NCBI GenBank assembly: GCA_017642335.1 | Contig: JAGCPF010000041.1 | Location: forward strand, 1 to 64,000 | Length of the DNA stretch: 64,000 bases | Direction: 5' to 3' | DNA from: Fibrobacter sp. | Lineage (GTDB): Bacteria; Fibrobacterota; Fibrobacteria; Fibrobacterales; Fibrobacteraceae | In this document: positions 27,294 through 36,394 of the stretch, one piece after another | How the letters are laid out: every line of letters begins with the position of its first letter | How positions within the stretch are numbered: position 1 is the first letter of the stretch | Position numbers and translations under genes: made by a program | Notes under the pieces: model-generated | What the model was told of the DNA's origin: nothing | Seen by the model: only the letters and a program-made list of their open reading frames with translations | The model's database searches: none

Positions 27294-29626
27294 TGAAGAA
27301 GGTGGCGGGGAAGATTCTCTTTGCCACCTTGTCGGTTCTATACCCGGCCTTAGTTTTTTGCGGGCTTGAGTTTTGGGGACTTTCTCCTCGCCGTTTGAGC
27401 TTGATGCTCATAGCGCTTGCCTTCGTCCATTTTTTCAATGTGACGCGGGATCGGTCTGGCGTTCATGACGGCGAGGCGTTCGACAAGGCAAATCTAGTCA
27501 AGAATCTGGGACTAGTCCTGCTGATGGCCCTGCTCGGGGCCTTGTCTTTTTTTGCAGACAACGTATTGTTCCTGAAATTCTACCCGGTCCTGGTGAGCCT
27601 GAGCCTCCTTGCGTTTTTTGCTTTCTCCCTTTGGAGAAAGCCGAGTTTCGCATTCCGCATGGCGAACCTGGGCGACAAGAGCTTGAAGACCGCTCCGGAC
27701 CGTGCTTACGTGGAACGCTATTGCGACCGGGTCACGCTGGCCTGGTGTTTTTTCTTCGTTTTCAACGCTTCCGTTGCTCTGGTCACCGCTTTGGCGTGCG
27801 ACGACAGAATCTGGTCCCTGTACAACGGTTTAATCTCCTATATTTTACTCGGCATTTTCTTTGCCGTGGAATTCATGGTTCGTAAAATGATGCAACAAAA
27901 GATGCACTCCTATATTCCCGTATGCCAGTTGCAGCGGGACTCACGTCCGGTGGACGCCGTTGTCTGTTTTGACGGCGATGCTACAAGGACTTGGGCGGAA
28001 TTTGTGAAAGACGTGTCCAAGGTCCGGCAGTACCTGGAATCCAGCGGGAAACATGACTGGATTCTGCATTGCGAGGATTCGTACTTCTTTATCGTCGCTC
28101 TGCTGGCGATGCTCCAGGGCGGATTCAAGGCGATGGTGACCGCAAATCGCCAGGAAGCTTTTATCAAGGAAATCAAGACTCCTGAAAACGGATTCATGAC
28201 CGACGAGCCGTTCGGCGATGCTTCGGCGGGTGCCGTGTTGATTCAGGATGTGCTGAAGGGGCCTGCGGGAGAGGTCCTCTGGAATACGTTTGACAAGAAC
28301 ACCGCCGAAATGGTGATGTTCACGTCGGGGACGACGGGCGAGCCCAAGTCGGTTCCCAAGATGTTCTGCCAGTTTGAAAACGAACTCTTTGAGCTGGTGA
28401 AGGTGTTTGGCGACGGCTGGGTGGGCCGCAAGGTCTACAGCACGGTGAACCACCACCACATTTACGGTCTTTTGTTCACGGTCCTTTTGCCGACAGCGAC
28501 CGGGCTCCCGTTCCGCAGACACCGCATTGATTATCCGACCGAACTGGCGAGCCTTGCTTCCGAAAAGGCAGTGGTCGCCTCGAGCCCCGCGTTCCTGAAG
28601 CGTCTTGCCGCCGATTCCGACAAGCCGATCGGTTTCAAGATTACACCGATTATCTATTCTTCCGGTGGACCGCTTCCCGAAGAGGTGGCGCGCAAGTGCT
28701 GCGACATCACGGGTTACTGGACCATGGAAATTTACGGTAGCACCGAGACGGGCGGCATCGCCTACAGGCAGTCCAAGAACGGCCCCATCTGGAAACCGTT
28801 CGAAGTCTGCAAGATGAGCATCGGTGAAAACGATTGCTTGAACGTGAAGTCGAGCTATATCCTGGAACCCGAAGGCTTCACGACGGGTGACCTGGTCGAA
28901 ATCTACGACGACGGGCGCTTCTTGCTCAAGGGACGCGCGGACTCCATCGTGAAAATCGAGGAGAAGCGCATCTCGCTCCCGGAAGTGGAAAACCGAATCA
29001 AGTCTTCGGGGCTGGTGCAGGATGTGCGTGTGGTCCCGATGTCCGGGAACCGCCAGTACCTGGCCGCGGCAATTGTCTTGAACGCGGAAGGGCGTGAAAA
29101 GTTCAAGAACGTGGCGAAACTCGAAATCAACAATTTCTTCAAGAAGCATTTGGCCCAGTTCCTCGAGAATACGGTGTCTCCCAAGAAGTGGCGTTACCTG
29201 GAGGAACTCCCTCAGGATACGCAGGGAAAAATCAAGATGCGCGATATCCAGGCGCTGTTCGGCATTCCCGAGAGCCCGAATTTTAAGATTTTAAAGATGC
29301 GCCGCGAACCGGGGATGGTGATGCTCCGGCTTACGTTCCCCGAAACGAGCGATTTCTACAACGGACATTTCCCGGCGTTCAAGCTATTGCCCGCTGTGGC
29401 GCAGGTTGACTTGACCGTGATGTTCGCGAACGCCCTGTTCGGCACGCCGCGTGTCTTGCAGCGTATCCAGCGTACCAAGTTCAGTTACCCTGTCCTGCCC
29501 GATACTCCTGTAAATCTTGAAATGACATACAAAGCAGAAACTGGCAAAGTCCTGTTTACCTATACGCTCGACAGCGGCCGTATGCTTTCGACGGGTACAC
29601 TGGTGACGGGAGTGCAGAATGGCTAG
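27293..29626 (+). CDS. Membrane domain / AMP-ligase / thioester dehydratase fusion
   Basis: 777 residues in three parts. Residues ~1-200 are hydrophobic with several membrane helices (COG4648-like). Residues ~210-640 form an acyl-AMP ligase with MFTSGTTGEPKSVPK, NHHHIYG, YGSTETGGIAYR and TTGDLVEIYDDG. Residues ~660-777 form a hotdog dehydratase resembling the ApeI/FabA-FabZ group (FYNGHFPAFKLLPAVAQVD, with the catalytic-type His). In other aryl-polyene clusters these functions lie on separate genes. The ligase would activate an aromatic acid for ACP loading and the dehydratase would form the double bonds. The C-terminus overlaps the next gene by 8 nt. Confidence 0.85.
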   Translation: MKKVAGKILFATLSVLYPALVFCGLEFWGLSPRRLSLMLIALAFVHFFNVTRDRSGVHDGEAFDKANLVKNLGLVLLMALLGALSFFADNVLFLKFYPVLVSLSLLAFFAFSLWRKPSFAFRMANLGDKSLKTAPDRAYVERYCDRVTLAWCFFFVFNASVALVTALACDDRIWSLYNGLISYILLGIFFAVEFMVRKMMQQKMHSYIPVCQLQRDSRPVDAVVCFDGDATRTWAEFVKDVSKVRQYLESSGKHDWILHCEDSYFFIVALLAMLQGGFKAMVTANRQEAFIKEIKTPENGFMTDEPFGDASAGAVLIQDVLKGPAGEVLWNTFDKNTAEMVMFTSGTTGEPKSVPKMFCQFENELFELVKVFGDGWVGRKVYSTVNHHHIYGLLFTVLLPTATGLPFRRHRIDYPTELASLASEKAVVASSPAFLKRLAADSDKPIGFKITPIIYSSGGPLPEEVARKCCDITGYWTMEIYGSTETGGIAYRQSKNGPIWKPFEVCKMSIGENDCLNVKSSYILEPEGFTTGDLVEIYDDGRFLLKGRADSIVKIEEKRISLPEVENRIKSSGLVQDVRVVPMSGNRQYLAAAIVLNAEGREKFKNVAKLEINNFFKKHLAQFLENTVSPKKWRYLEELPQDTQGKIKMRDIQALFGIPESPNFKILKMRREPGMVMLRLTFPETSDFYNGHFPAFKLLPAVAQVDLTVMFANALFGTPRVLQRIQRTKFSYPVLPDTPVNLEMTYKAETGKVLFTYTLDSGRMLSTGTLVTGVQNG

Positions 29627-30386
29627 TGCAAAGATGAAACCTGAAGATATGAAGTTTTGTGCAATTGTTCCCGTGTTCCGCCACGAACTTGCTTCGCGCA
29701 AGGTGGCCGAGACGCTTGCAGCGCAGGGACTCTCGATTATCATGGTCGATGACGGAAATGCTCCCGAGGGGCATGAAATCCTGGTGCAGATTGCAAAGGA
29801 CGTTCCGAACACGACACTCGTGACGCGCGAAAAGAATGGCGGCAAGGGCGCTGCGGTGATTAGCGGGCTCAAGACGGCCTACGAGATGGGCTTTACGCAT
29901 GCGCTCCAGGTGGATGCCGACGGCCAGCACGACATGGAGGCGATTCCGTTCTTCATGAAGGCCGCAAGAAAGCATCCCGATGACATGGTGGCTTCGTTCC
30001 CGATGTATGACTCCTCCGTGCCCAAGGCGCGCGAGCAAGGGCGCAAGATTACCAATTTCTGGGTTGCCGTCGAAACGCTTTCGAAGGAAATTCCCGACTC
30101 GATGTGCGGGTTCCGCGTTTATCCCGTGGCAATAGCCTGGCCGGTTGCGAAGAAGATACACAACTACCGCATGGGATTCGATATCGAGATCATGGTTCGG
30201 CTTTCCTGGACCGGACTCAAGATGCGTTTTTATCCCATCAAGGTCAAGTATCCCGAGGACGGAGTCTCCAATTTTAGGGCGGTCCGTGACAACGTGGCGA
30301 TATCGTTGACGCATACCAAACTTTGCTTGGGAATGCTGGTGCGCTTGCCCTTGATTTTGGCCCGACGCCTTGCGAAGAAGAAATAG
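29619..30386 (+). CDS. Family 2 glycosyltransferase (polyene cluster)
   Basis: 255 residues of GT-A fold. AIVPVFRHE opens the nucleotide-sugar domain, IIMVDDGNAPEG and GGKGAAVISGL follow, and VDADGQHD contains the DXD metal site. FDIEIMVRLSW lies near the end. It is soluble or peripheral, with no clear membrane helices. In aryl-polyene clusters a GT2 is often fused to an acyltransferase; here the two are separate adjacent genes. It probably glycosylates or lipid-links the product. Confidence 0.87.
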   Translation: MASAKMKPEDMKFCAIVPVFRHELASRKVAETLAAQGLSIIMVDDGNAPEGHEILVQIAKDVPNTTLVTREKNGGKGAAVISGLKTAYEMGFTHALQVDADGQHDMEAIPFFMKAARKHPDDMVASFPMYDSSVPKAREQGRKITNFWVAVETLSKEIPDSMCGFRVYPVAIAWPVAKKIHNYRMGFDIEIMVRLSWTGLKMRFYPIKVKYPEDGVSNFRAVRDNVAISLTHTKLCLGMLVRLPLILARRLAKKK

Positions 30387-30395
30387 AAAAACGAG

Positions 30396-31358
30396 ATGGA
30401 ATCCGAAAAGCAACAGTGGTTTGAAGTAAAGGAAGTGGGCGGAAGCCTTTGGCACTTCCGTTTCATGCTGTGGATTACGTGCCACTTGCCGCTCCGCATT
30501 GTTGAACTGTGTACGGCTCTGGTCTGCTTCTTCTTCTGGCTGGGGGCAAAGCCAGTCCGTGCGCGTTCGAACGTTTATTTGGAACACCTCGCAAAAGTGC
30601 GGGGGAGCCGCAAGCCTTTCATGGGCACTTACAAACATGTGCTCTCTTTTGCGTTGTCGATGATAGAGAAACTGCTCGGCTGGCGCGGCGCCATCAAGTT
30701 GCAGAACATCGAGACGCAGGGCGACGACCTCGACAAGTTGGTCGAACAGCTGGACCGTGGCGAAGGGGCCTTCTTGCTTTGTTCGCACCTCGGCAACATG
30801 GAAATGCTGCGCTCGCTTACCGGTTACGGCGAAATCCATACCCACAAGGAATTTACTGTTTATCCCGTGGTCGATTTTTCGGGGACGTCCAAGTTCAACG
30901 CGCTGCTTTACGAACTGAATCCCGACCTGATGAACATCGTGCTCGATGCGAACAAGATAGGCGTGGATTCCGCGGTGTGGATGAAGGAAAAGATTGCCGC
31001 CGGGAACGTGGTGGTGATTGCAGGCGACCGCACGTCCGCCAATTCGCAGGGCCGGAACGTCGAGATGGACTTCATGGGGGACAAGGCGAATTTCCCCGAG
31101 GGTGCGTTTACCCTGGCGAGCATCCTGAATGCCCCGATTTATTTTGTTTTTGCGATTCGCAAGCATGACTTTGATATCCGCTCGTCCTACGAGATGCACG
31201 TGGTCAAGGCGAAAACCTCATTTGACTGCAGCCGCAAGGAACGCCCGGAACGAATTCGCCTGCTGGTGCAGGAATATACCCAACTTCTTGAGAAATATTG
31301 CCAGGTGCACCCGTACCAGTGGTATAATTTTTACAATTTTTGGAAAAAACAAACATAA
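30396..31358 (+). CDS. LpxL/LpxM-like acyltransferase (polyene cluster)
   Basis: 320 residues with an N-terminal membrane helix (about 24-50). The lipid A late-acyltransferase motif HX4E is present as SHLGNME (His131 and Glu136), with VVIAGDRTSANSQG and AIRKHDFDIR further on. It could transfer the polyene acyl chain onto a sugar- or glycerol-based lipid, in line with the outer-membrane location of aryl polyenes. The assignment to the cluster comes from position, 9 nt after the GT2 gene. Confidence 0.85.
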   Translation: MESEKQQWFEVKEVGGSLWHFRFMLWITCHLPLRIVELCTALVCFFFWLGAKPVRARSNVYLEHLAKVRGSRKPFMGTYKHVLSFALSMIEKLLGWRGAIKLQNIETQGDDLDKLVEQLDRGEGAFLLCSHLGNMEMLRSLTGYGEIHTHKEFTVYPVVDFSGTSKFNALLYELNPDLMNIVLDANKIGVDSAVWMKEKIAAGNVVVIAGDRTSANSQGRNVEMDFMGDKANFPEGAFTLASILNAPIYFVFAIRKHDFDIRSSYEMHVVKAKTSFDCSRKERPERIRLLVQEYTQLLEKYCQVHPYQWYNFYNFWKKQT

Positions 31359-31371
31359 AGGATCGTTGATC

Positions 31372-32898
31372 ATGAAAACTATCGTCATAGGTTCAGAAAA
31401 ACTGACTATTGAACAGGTCGTTGCCATCGCCAAGCGCGAGGCTGCTGTGGAACTGGATGCGTCGCCCGCGTTCCAGAAGAAAATCGATGCGGGTGCCGAA
31501 TTCCTGGACGAGGCGCTGGCTGAACACGGTGGCATTTACGGCGTGACCACTGGTTATGGCGATTCCTGCACGCAGGTTGTGCCGCCCGATCGTTACTATG
31601 AACTGCCTATCAACCTGTCGCGTTTTCATGGATGCGGCATGGGCAACTACTTTGACCAGGAGACAACCCGCGCCATTATCGCTGTGCGCATCAATACGCT
31701 TGCCCAGGGTTTCTCCGGCGTGAGCTACGCCCTCCTCAAGATCATGATGACGTTCCTGCAGAACGATATTTTGCCCCTGATTCCGCAGGAAGGCTCCGTG
31801 GGTGCCAGTGGCGACCTGACTCCGCTTTCTTACGTGGCCGGTGCCGTGATTGGCGAACGTGATGTGCTCTACAAGGGTGAACGCCGCCCGTCCAAGGACG
31901 TGATGGCCGAACTCGGCATTACGCCGCACCGTTTCCGCCCCAAGGAAGCGATCGCCATCATGAACGGTACGGCCGTGATGAACGCCGTGGCCTGCATGGC
32001 CTATTCTCGTGCCGAATACCTTGCCGACCTGAGCTGCCGCATTACGGCGATGAACACGATTGCCATGAAGGGCAACGCCTACCACTTCTACGAACGCCTG
32101 TTCGCTGTCAAGCCGCACCCGGGTCTCGTAACTGCCGCGAAGAAGATGCGCGACGCCATGAACCTGGAAGTCGAGAAGAACGTGATTCCCGAAAAGATTC
32201 AGGACCCGTATTCCCTGCGTTGCGCACCCCACGTGGTGGGCGTGTTCTACGATTCCGAACCGCTGATTCGCCAGCTGATTGAAATTGAAATGAACAGCGC
32301 AAACGACAACCCGATTATCGACCCCGAGACGAGAAACATCTTCCACGGCGGGCACTTCTACGGTGGCCATATCTGCCTTGCGATGGATACGCTCAAGAAC
32401 ATTGTCGCTAACCTCGCGGACCTTCTGGACCGCCAGCTTGCGACGATTGTCGACATCAAGTTCAACCGCAACTTGCCGCCTAACCTTTCCGGTAGCCATG
32501 GTGAATTTGCGCTCAACCATGGTTTCAAGGCCGTGCAGATTGGCGTTTCTGCCTGGACTGCCGAAGCGCTTCACCTCACGATGCCGATGAGCGTGTTCAG
32601 CCGCTCCACCGAATGCCACAACCAGGACAAGGTAAGCATGGGTACGATCGCTTCCCGCGACTGCATCCGCATCATCGAGCTCACCGAGCAGGTGGCTGCT
32701 GCGGTGCTCTTGGCTGCGGCCCAGGCCCTCCATATTCGTTTGGAACGTGGCGAGATTACTGCCGACCGTATCGCCGGCGTGAAGCAGACCTACGACCAGG
32801 TGTTCGAAAAGTTCGCTCCGCTCGCTTGCGACCGTCAGCTTGAAGGCGACCTCCGCAAGACGCTTGAACTGATTCGCGAAAAGCATTACGCTGTGTAG
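31372..32898 (+). CDS. MIO-type aromatic amino acid ammonia-lyase
   Basis: 508 residues, the HAL/PAL/TAL family length. The self-cyclising Ala-Ser-Gly triad that forms the MIO cofactor is at 145-147 in GSVGASGDLTPLSYVAG, with Tyr56 in IYGVTTGYG and the family signature SRSTECHNQDKVSMG. The selectivity pair in LSRFHGCGMG reads Phe85-His86, neither the Ser-His of histidine lyases nor the His-Leu of bacterial tyrosine lyases. In this cluster it probably makes cinnamate or p-coumarate as the aryl starter. The ATG at MKTIVIGSEK is chosen; an upstream open frame overlapping the previous gene is an artefact. Confidence 0.92.
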   Translation: MKTIVIGSEKLTIEQVVAIAKREAAVELDASPAFQKKIDAGAEFLDEALAEHGGIYGVTTGYGDSCTQVVPPDRYYELPINLSRFHGCGMGNYFDQETTRAIIAVRINTLAQGFSGVSYALLKIMMTFLQNDILPLIPQEGSVGASGDLTPLSYVAGAVIGERDVLYKGERRPSKDVMAELGITPHRFRPKEAIAIMNGTAVMNAVACMAYSRAEYLADLSCRITAMNTIAMKGNAYHFYERLFAVKPHPGLVTAAKKMRDAMNLEVEKNVIPEKIQDPYSLRCAPHVVGVFYDSEPLIRQLIEIEMNSANDNPIIDPETRNIFHGGHFYGGHICLAMDTLKNIVANLADLLDRQLATIVDIKFNRNLPPNLSGSHGEFALNHGFKAVQIGVSAWTAEALHLTMPMSVFSRSTECHNQDKVSMGTIASRDCIRIIELTEQVAAAVLLAAAQALHIRLERGEITADRIAGVKQTYDQVFEKFAPLACDRQLEGDLRKTLELIREKHYAV

Positions 32899-32909
32899 CA
32901 GGGGGCACC

Positions 32910-33356
32910 ATGGCTCAAAAGAAACTCAAGACATCGGTCGAGTTCCAGGTCGAATTCTACGACGTGGACTCGATGAAGGTGGCCTGGCACGGCAACTACG
33001 TGAAGTACATGGAAGTTGCACGTTGCGCCCTTTTGACCAAGATAAAGTATGATTACTTTGCCATGGAAGAAAGCGGCTACGCCTGGCCTGTCGTCGACAT
33101 GCACGTCAAGTACCTTCGCCCGATGATCTTTATGCAGAAAATCCGTGCCGAGGTGACGCTCGAGGAATACGAAATCTGTCTCAAGCTTTCGTACAAGTTC
33201 TTCGACGTCGAGACCGGTGCGCTCTTGACCAAGGCCGAAAGCATGCAGATGGCTTTTGACATGGAAAAGAAGGAATCGCTGATGGTTTGCCCGCCGTGCT
33301 TCGTGGAACGCGTGCGTGCCGCCATCGCCGAAGAAGAGGCTGCGGAAAGCAAATGA
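32910..33356 (+). CDS. 4-hydroxybenzoyl-CoA-type thioesterase (YbgC-like, polyene cluster)
   Basis: 148 residues of the hotdog acyl-thioesterase family, with VEFYDVDSMKVAWHGNYVKYMEVAR containing the conserved Asp and the HGNY motif. AGGGGG is an excellent ribosome site. A small thioesterase is standard in aryl-polyene clusters and may remove stalled or completed chains from the ACPs. Its stop overlaps the next start (ATGA). Confidence 0.9.
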   Translation: MAQKKLKTSVEFQVEFYDVDSMKVAWHGNYVKYMEVARCALLTKIKYDYFAMEESGYAWPVVDMHVKYLRPMIFMQKIRAEVTLEEYEICLKLSYKFFDVETGALLTKAESMQMAFDMEKKESLMVCPPCFVERVRAAIAEEEAAESK

Positions 33357-34021
33357 GTCGCGTGTTTCTAGCTTGTTTGCTGTTGCTTGCCTGCTCTGCT
33401 CTCGCGGACGTCTTTGGCCGTCCGCTTACGGCAGAAACGAAGCCCGCCCTTTTGCAGTCCCTGACGGTGTTGACCGCATCGCCTTTGACTGTGGGCGAGT
33501 TCAAGCAGGTGCGCACGATAAAGAAGCTGAACCGCGAATTTGTCTCTACAGGATTCTTTGCGATTGACCGCCAGTCGGGTATTGTGTGGGATACGCACAA
33601 GCCCTTCGCATCGGTGTTCTGGGTGGGGGACGATGCCATGGTGCAGTTCGACCCGGCGCGCAACACGAAGAAGACCGTCTCTGTCAAGGAGAATCCCGTG
33701 TTTGCGGAATTTTCCAAGACCATCCAGTCGGTGTTCTCGGGCAACTACGGCGAACTGGAACGCAACTTCAAGATTTATTTCGAAAAGAAGGGCGATGCGT
33801 TCAGCGTGGGGCTTGTTCCCAAGGAAAATGCCGTCGCCCGCGTGATTGCCTCGATTGTCCTGGAAGGGACGAAAGAGCTGGACAAGGTGAAGATTACGGA
33901 TGGCGATGGCAATCCGGTCGTCTACGAGTTCTCGGCGCACGGGCATTTCCAGAACCTGGAATCTGTTGACGGTGCGTATCGCGACATCGCGCAGAAATTT
34001 TCCAAGTTGAAGGCGAAGTAA
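33353..34021 (+). CDS. LolA-like outer-membrane lipoprotein carrier (polyene cluster)
   Basis: 222 residues. A signal peptide (cleavage after ALA, about residue 18) precedes a LolA/LolB-fold domain (FKQVRTIKKLNREFVSTGFF; VWDTHKPFASVF; DAMVQFDP). LolA-like proteins shuttle hydrophobic lipid-anchored cargo through the periplasm. Placed directly before an MMPL exporter, it probably chaperones the polyene lipid to the outer membrane. The start overlaps the thioesterase stop by 4 nt. Confidence 0.85.
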   Translation: MSRVFLACLLLLACSALADVFGRPLTAETKPALLQSLTVLTASPLTVGEFKQVRTIKKLNREFVSTGFFAIDRQSGIVWDTHKPFASVFWVGDDAMVQFDPARNTKKTVSVKENPVFAEFSKTIQSVFSGNYGELERNFKIYFEKKGDAFSVGLVPKENAVARVIASIVLEGTKELDKVKITDGDGNPVVYEFSAHGHFQNLESVDGAYRDIAQKFSKLKAK

Positions 34022-34054
34022 GGCGCGTTTCGCTGGCGCGTGCATTGGAGTTTC

Positions 34055-36370
34055 ATGACTTCTAGGCAAAAGAAAGTTTGGGCAATCTCGGTTTGGGTGG
34101 TGCTTCACGCCATCCTTCTTTCGATTGGCCTCTGGACGCCCTGGAAGGTGGACTCGAATCTTTATTCCGTACTTCCGGACGCTGCGGAATTCAAGAATGT
34201 GAGCGAAGCCGAGAATGCGCTGAGTGCGCGTTCGGCCCGCAATCTTACTGTTTTGCTCGGGCATGAAAGTTTTGACGAGGCGAAGGCTGCTGCTGAATCG
34301 CTGGATAGTGCCTTCGTGTCGGATTCTGCGTTAGCGGAGACGCGCCTGAAAGTCGACGAGTCGACGATGCAGCAGATGCGCGACTTTTTCTTCGAGTACC
34401 GCTATGTGCTGCAGGGCCACGACGTTCGTGCGCTCCTGAAAAATGACGATGCAGCTTCAATCAGGGAACTGGCTCTGCAGAAGGTGTACGGGGCTTTCAG
34501 TCTGGCTGATTTGACCCGCTTGCAGGAAGACCCGTTCTTGCTGGGTGCCGAATCGTTCGACTACTTCACGTTCCATTCGCCGATGATGGCGGGGCGTTTC
34601 TCGCTTCGCGACGGGGTGCTTGCCGCCGAGGATTCTTCCGTTGTCTACGTGATGTGGAGTGCGGCCCTTGCGGAGGGGACGTCGTCGATGGCCTCCGACG
34701 GGCATGTGCTGCAGCGCCTCGATTGTGTGCTGGATTCGTTGCAAGGCGTTCATAAGGGATTGCGCGTCGAAAAGTCGGGCGTGCCTTTCCACAGCTACGA
34801 AAGTTCGAAAAATGCGCAGTCCGAGGTCGCCTGGATTTCGGGCGTGTCGGTTGTCGCCATCCTGCTGTTGCTGCTTTGGGTGTTCCGTTCTCCGCTGCCG
34901 ATTGTCTGCACGCTGGCATCGATCAGCGTTGCGGTTTGTGCGGCCCTTTCGGGGACGTGGGCGATTTTCGGGAGCATTCATGTATTCACGTTCGTGTTCG
35001 GGACGAGCGTGATTGGCGTGAGCATCGATTATGCGATACACTTCTTTACGGAACGGCACAACATTTTCAAGGGATTGCTGCTCGGCTTCATGACGACGGA
35101 ACTGAGCTATGTGGCGCTTACGTTTGCCCAGTTCCCGTTGCTCCGCCAGATGGCCGTATTTTCCATTATCGGGCTTGCGAGTTCCTTCGCGACGATAATG
35201 CTCCTGTTCCCGAACTTGCCGCTTCCTGTCCGCCAGGATTCACTCCCGACAAGGCTTCCGGGGAAGTTCCTTGCGGTGTACGAATCGCTTGACCGCATCG
35301 TGGCTCGCCGCTTTGCCAAGGTCGCCCTGCTGGTAGTCGCCATTGTCGCGCTGGTTCCCGGAATCCTGCAGCTCGACATCCATACGGACATGCGTTCTCT
35401 TTATGCCATGAGCGATTCCCTCAAGCGTTCCGAATCGTTGAATGCCCGCCTGAACAACCTGGGCGTATCGGCGAATTACCTGATTGTGGAAGGCGAGAGC
35501 GTGGAGGAACTTCTGCAGAACGAGGAACGGCTGGCTCAGCGCCTCGAGGGCGCGAAAGCCGATTCGCTGGTGTCGGGCTATCTTGCGACCAGCGCCTACA
35601 TTCCCTCCATTGCGACGCAGCGCGAGACATTCGGGGGCGTCCAGAAACTCTTCCGGTCGAGTGCGTACACGGAGCTGCTCGCGGACTTGAAACTGGATAG
35701 CGCTTCTGCAGCCTCGTCGGACCGCTTGGCGGGTGGCGATATGGGATTGGCCCCTACTTACTTGACTCCCGATTCGAAACTCCCGGGCTCGTTCAACAGC
35801 ATCATCGACATGCTCTGGATTGGCAAGGTGGGGGATCGCTTCTACAGCGCAGTGTTCCCGCTGCATGTTGCTTCCGGTTTTGACGTCCAGAAGGTTGCCG
35901 AGGGAATGCCCGGCGTGTTTGCTGTGAGCAAGATGGAAAATGTGAACGCCACCTTGACGGTTCTTTCTCGTCTTGCGCTCTTGCTGGTGGGCGCCGCCTA
36001 CCTGGTGGTGGTGATTGTGCTTGCCCTGGTTTACGGGTTTAGACAGGCCATCAAGGTCATTCGCGCTCCGGTCATCGCCTGCCTTTTTATCGCCGCTGCG
36101 TTCGGCTATTTTGGAATATCCTTCAACTTCTTTGCGATTGTGGGCGTCATCCTCACGCTGGGCATCGGTATCGACTACACGCTGTTCTTCAAGGAGGGCG
36201 GTTCCCGGAATATGAAGACGACCCTTGCCGTGATGCTTTCGGCGGCGACGACACTTTTTTCGTTCGGGACGCTCTCTTTTAGCAGTTTTGTCCCGGTTTC
36301 GACATTTGGGCTTTCGGTACTGCTTGGAATCCTGTGCTGTTTCTTGCTCTCTCCTTTGAGCCGTCGTTGA
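34055..36370 (+). CDS. MMPL/RND-family exporter (polyene cluster)
   Basis: 771 residues with an N-terminal membrane helix and two blocks of about five membrane helices, each preceded by a large periplasmic domain, the layout of MMPL lipid exporters (COG4258 type). FVFGTSVIGVSIDYAIHF and GIGIDYTLFF mark the proton-relay regions in the two halves. It would move the finished polyene lipid out of the inner membrane to the LolA-like carrier. GGAG lies 4 nt before the preferred ATG; a GTG five codons upstream is an alternative. Confidence 0.92.
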   Translation: MTSRQKKVWAISVWVVLHAILLSIGLWTPWKVDSNLYSVLPDAAEFKNVSEAENALSARSARNLTVLLGHESFDEAKAAAESLDSAFVSDSALAETRLKVDESTMQQMRDFFFEYRYVLQGHDVRALLKNDDAASIRELALQKVYGAFSLADLTRLQEDPFLLGAESFDYFTFHSPMMAGRFSLRDGVLAAEDSSVVYVMWSAALAEGTSSMASDGHVLQRLDCVLDSLQGVHKGLRVEKSGVPFHSYESSKNAQSEVAWISGVSVVAILLLLLWVFRSPLPIVCTLASISVAVCAALSGTWAIFGSIHVFTFVFGTSVIGVSIDYAIHFFTERHNIFKGLLLGFMTTELSYVALTFAQFPLLRQMAVFSIIGLASSFATIMLLFPNLPLPVRQDSLPTRLPGKFLAVYESLDRIVARRFAKVALLVVAIVALVPGILQLDIHTDMRSLYAMSDSLKRSESLNARLNNLGVSANYLIVEGESVEELLQNEERLAQRLEGAKADSLVSGYLATSAYIPSIATQRETFGGVQKLFRSSAYTELLADLKLDSASAASSDRLAGGDMGLAPTYLTPDSKLPGSFNSIIDMLWIGKVGDRFYSAVFPLHVASGFDVQKVAEGMPGVFAVSKMENVNATLTVLSRLALLLVGAAYLVVVIVLALVYGFRQAIKVIRAPVIACLFIAAAFGYFGISFNFFAIVGVILTLGIGIDYTLFFKEGGSRNMKTTLAVMLSAATTLFSFGTLSFSSFVPVSTFGLSVLLGILCCFLLSPLSRR

Positions 36371-36376
36371 TTTTTC

Positions 36377-36384
36377 TAAATTTG
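36377..36384 (+). promoter_or_regulatory. Possible internal promoter before the DUF3261-type gene
   Basis: TAAATTTG, an exact TAnnTTTG, lies 10 nt before the ATG, and the upstream gene ended just before it. It could give an extra transcript for the last five genes of the arm. Confidence 0.35.
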
Positions 36385-36394
36385 GCAGCGCATA

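Noticed and set aside
31129..31371. N-terminal extension of the ammonia-lyase
   Set aside because: It overlaps the end of the LpxL-like gene in another frame; the ATG at MKTIVIG gives the normal family length.
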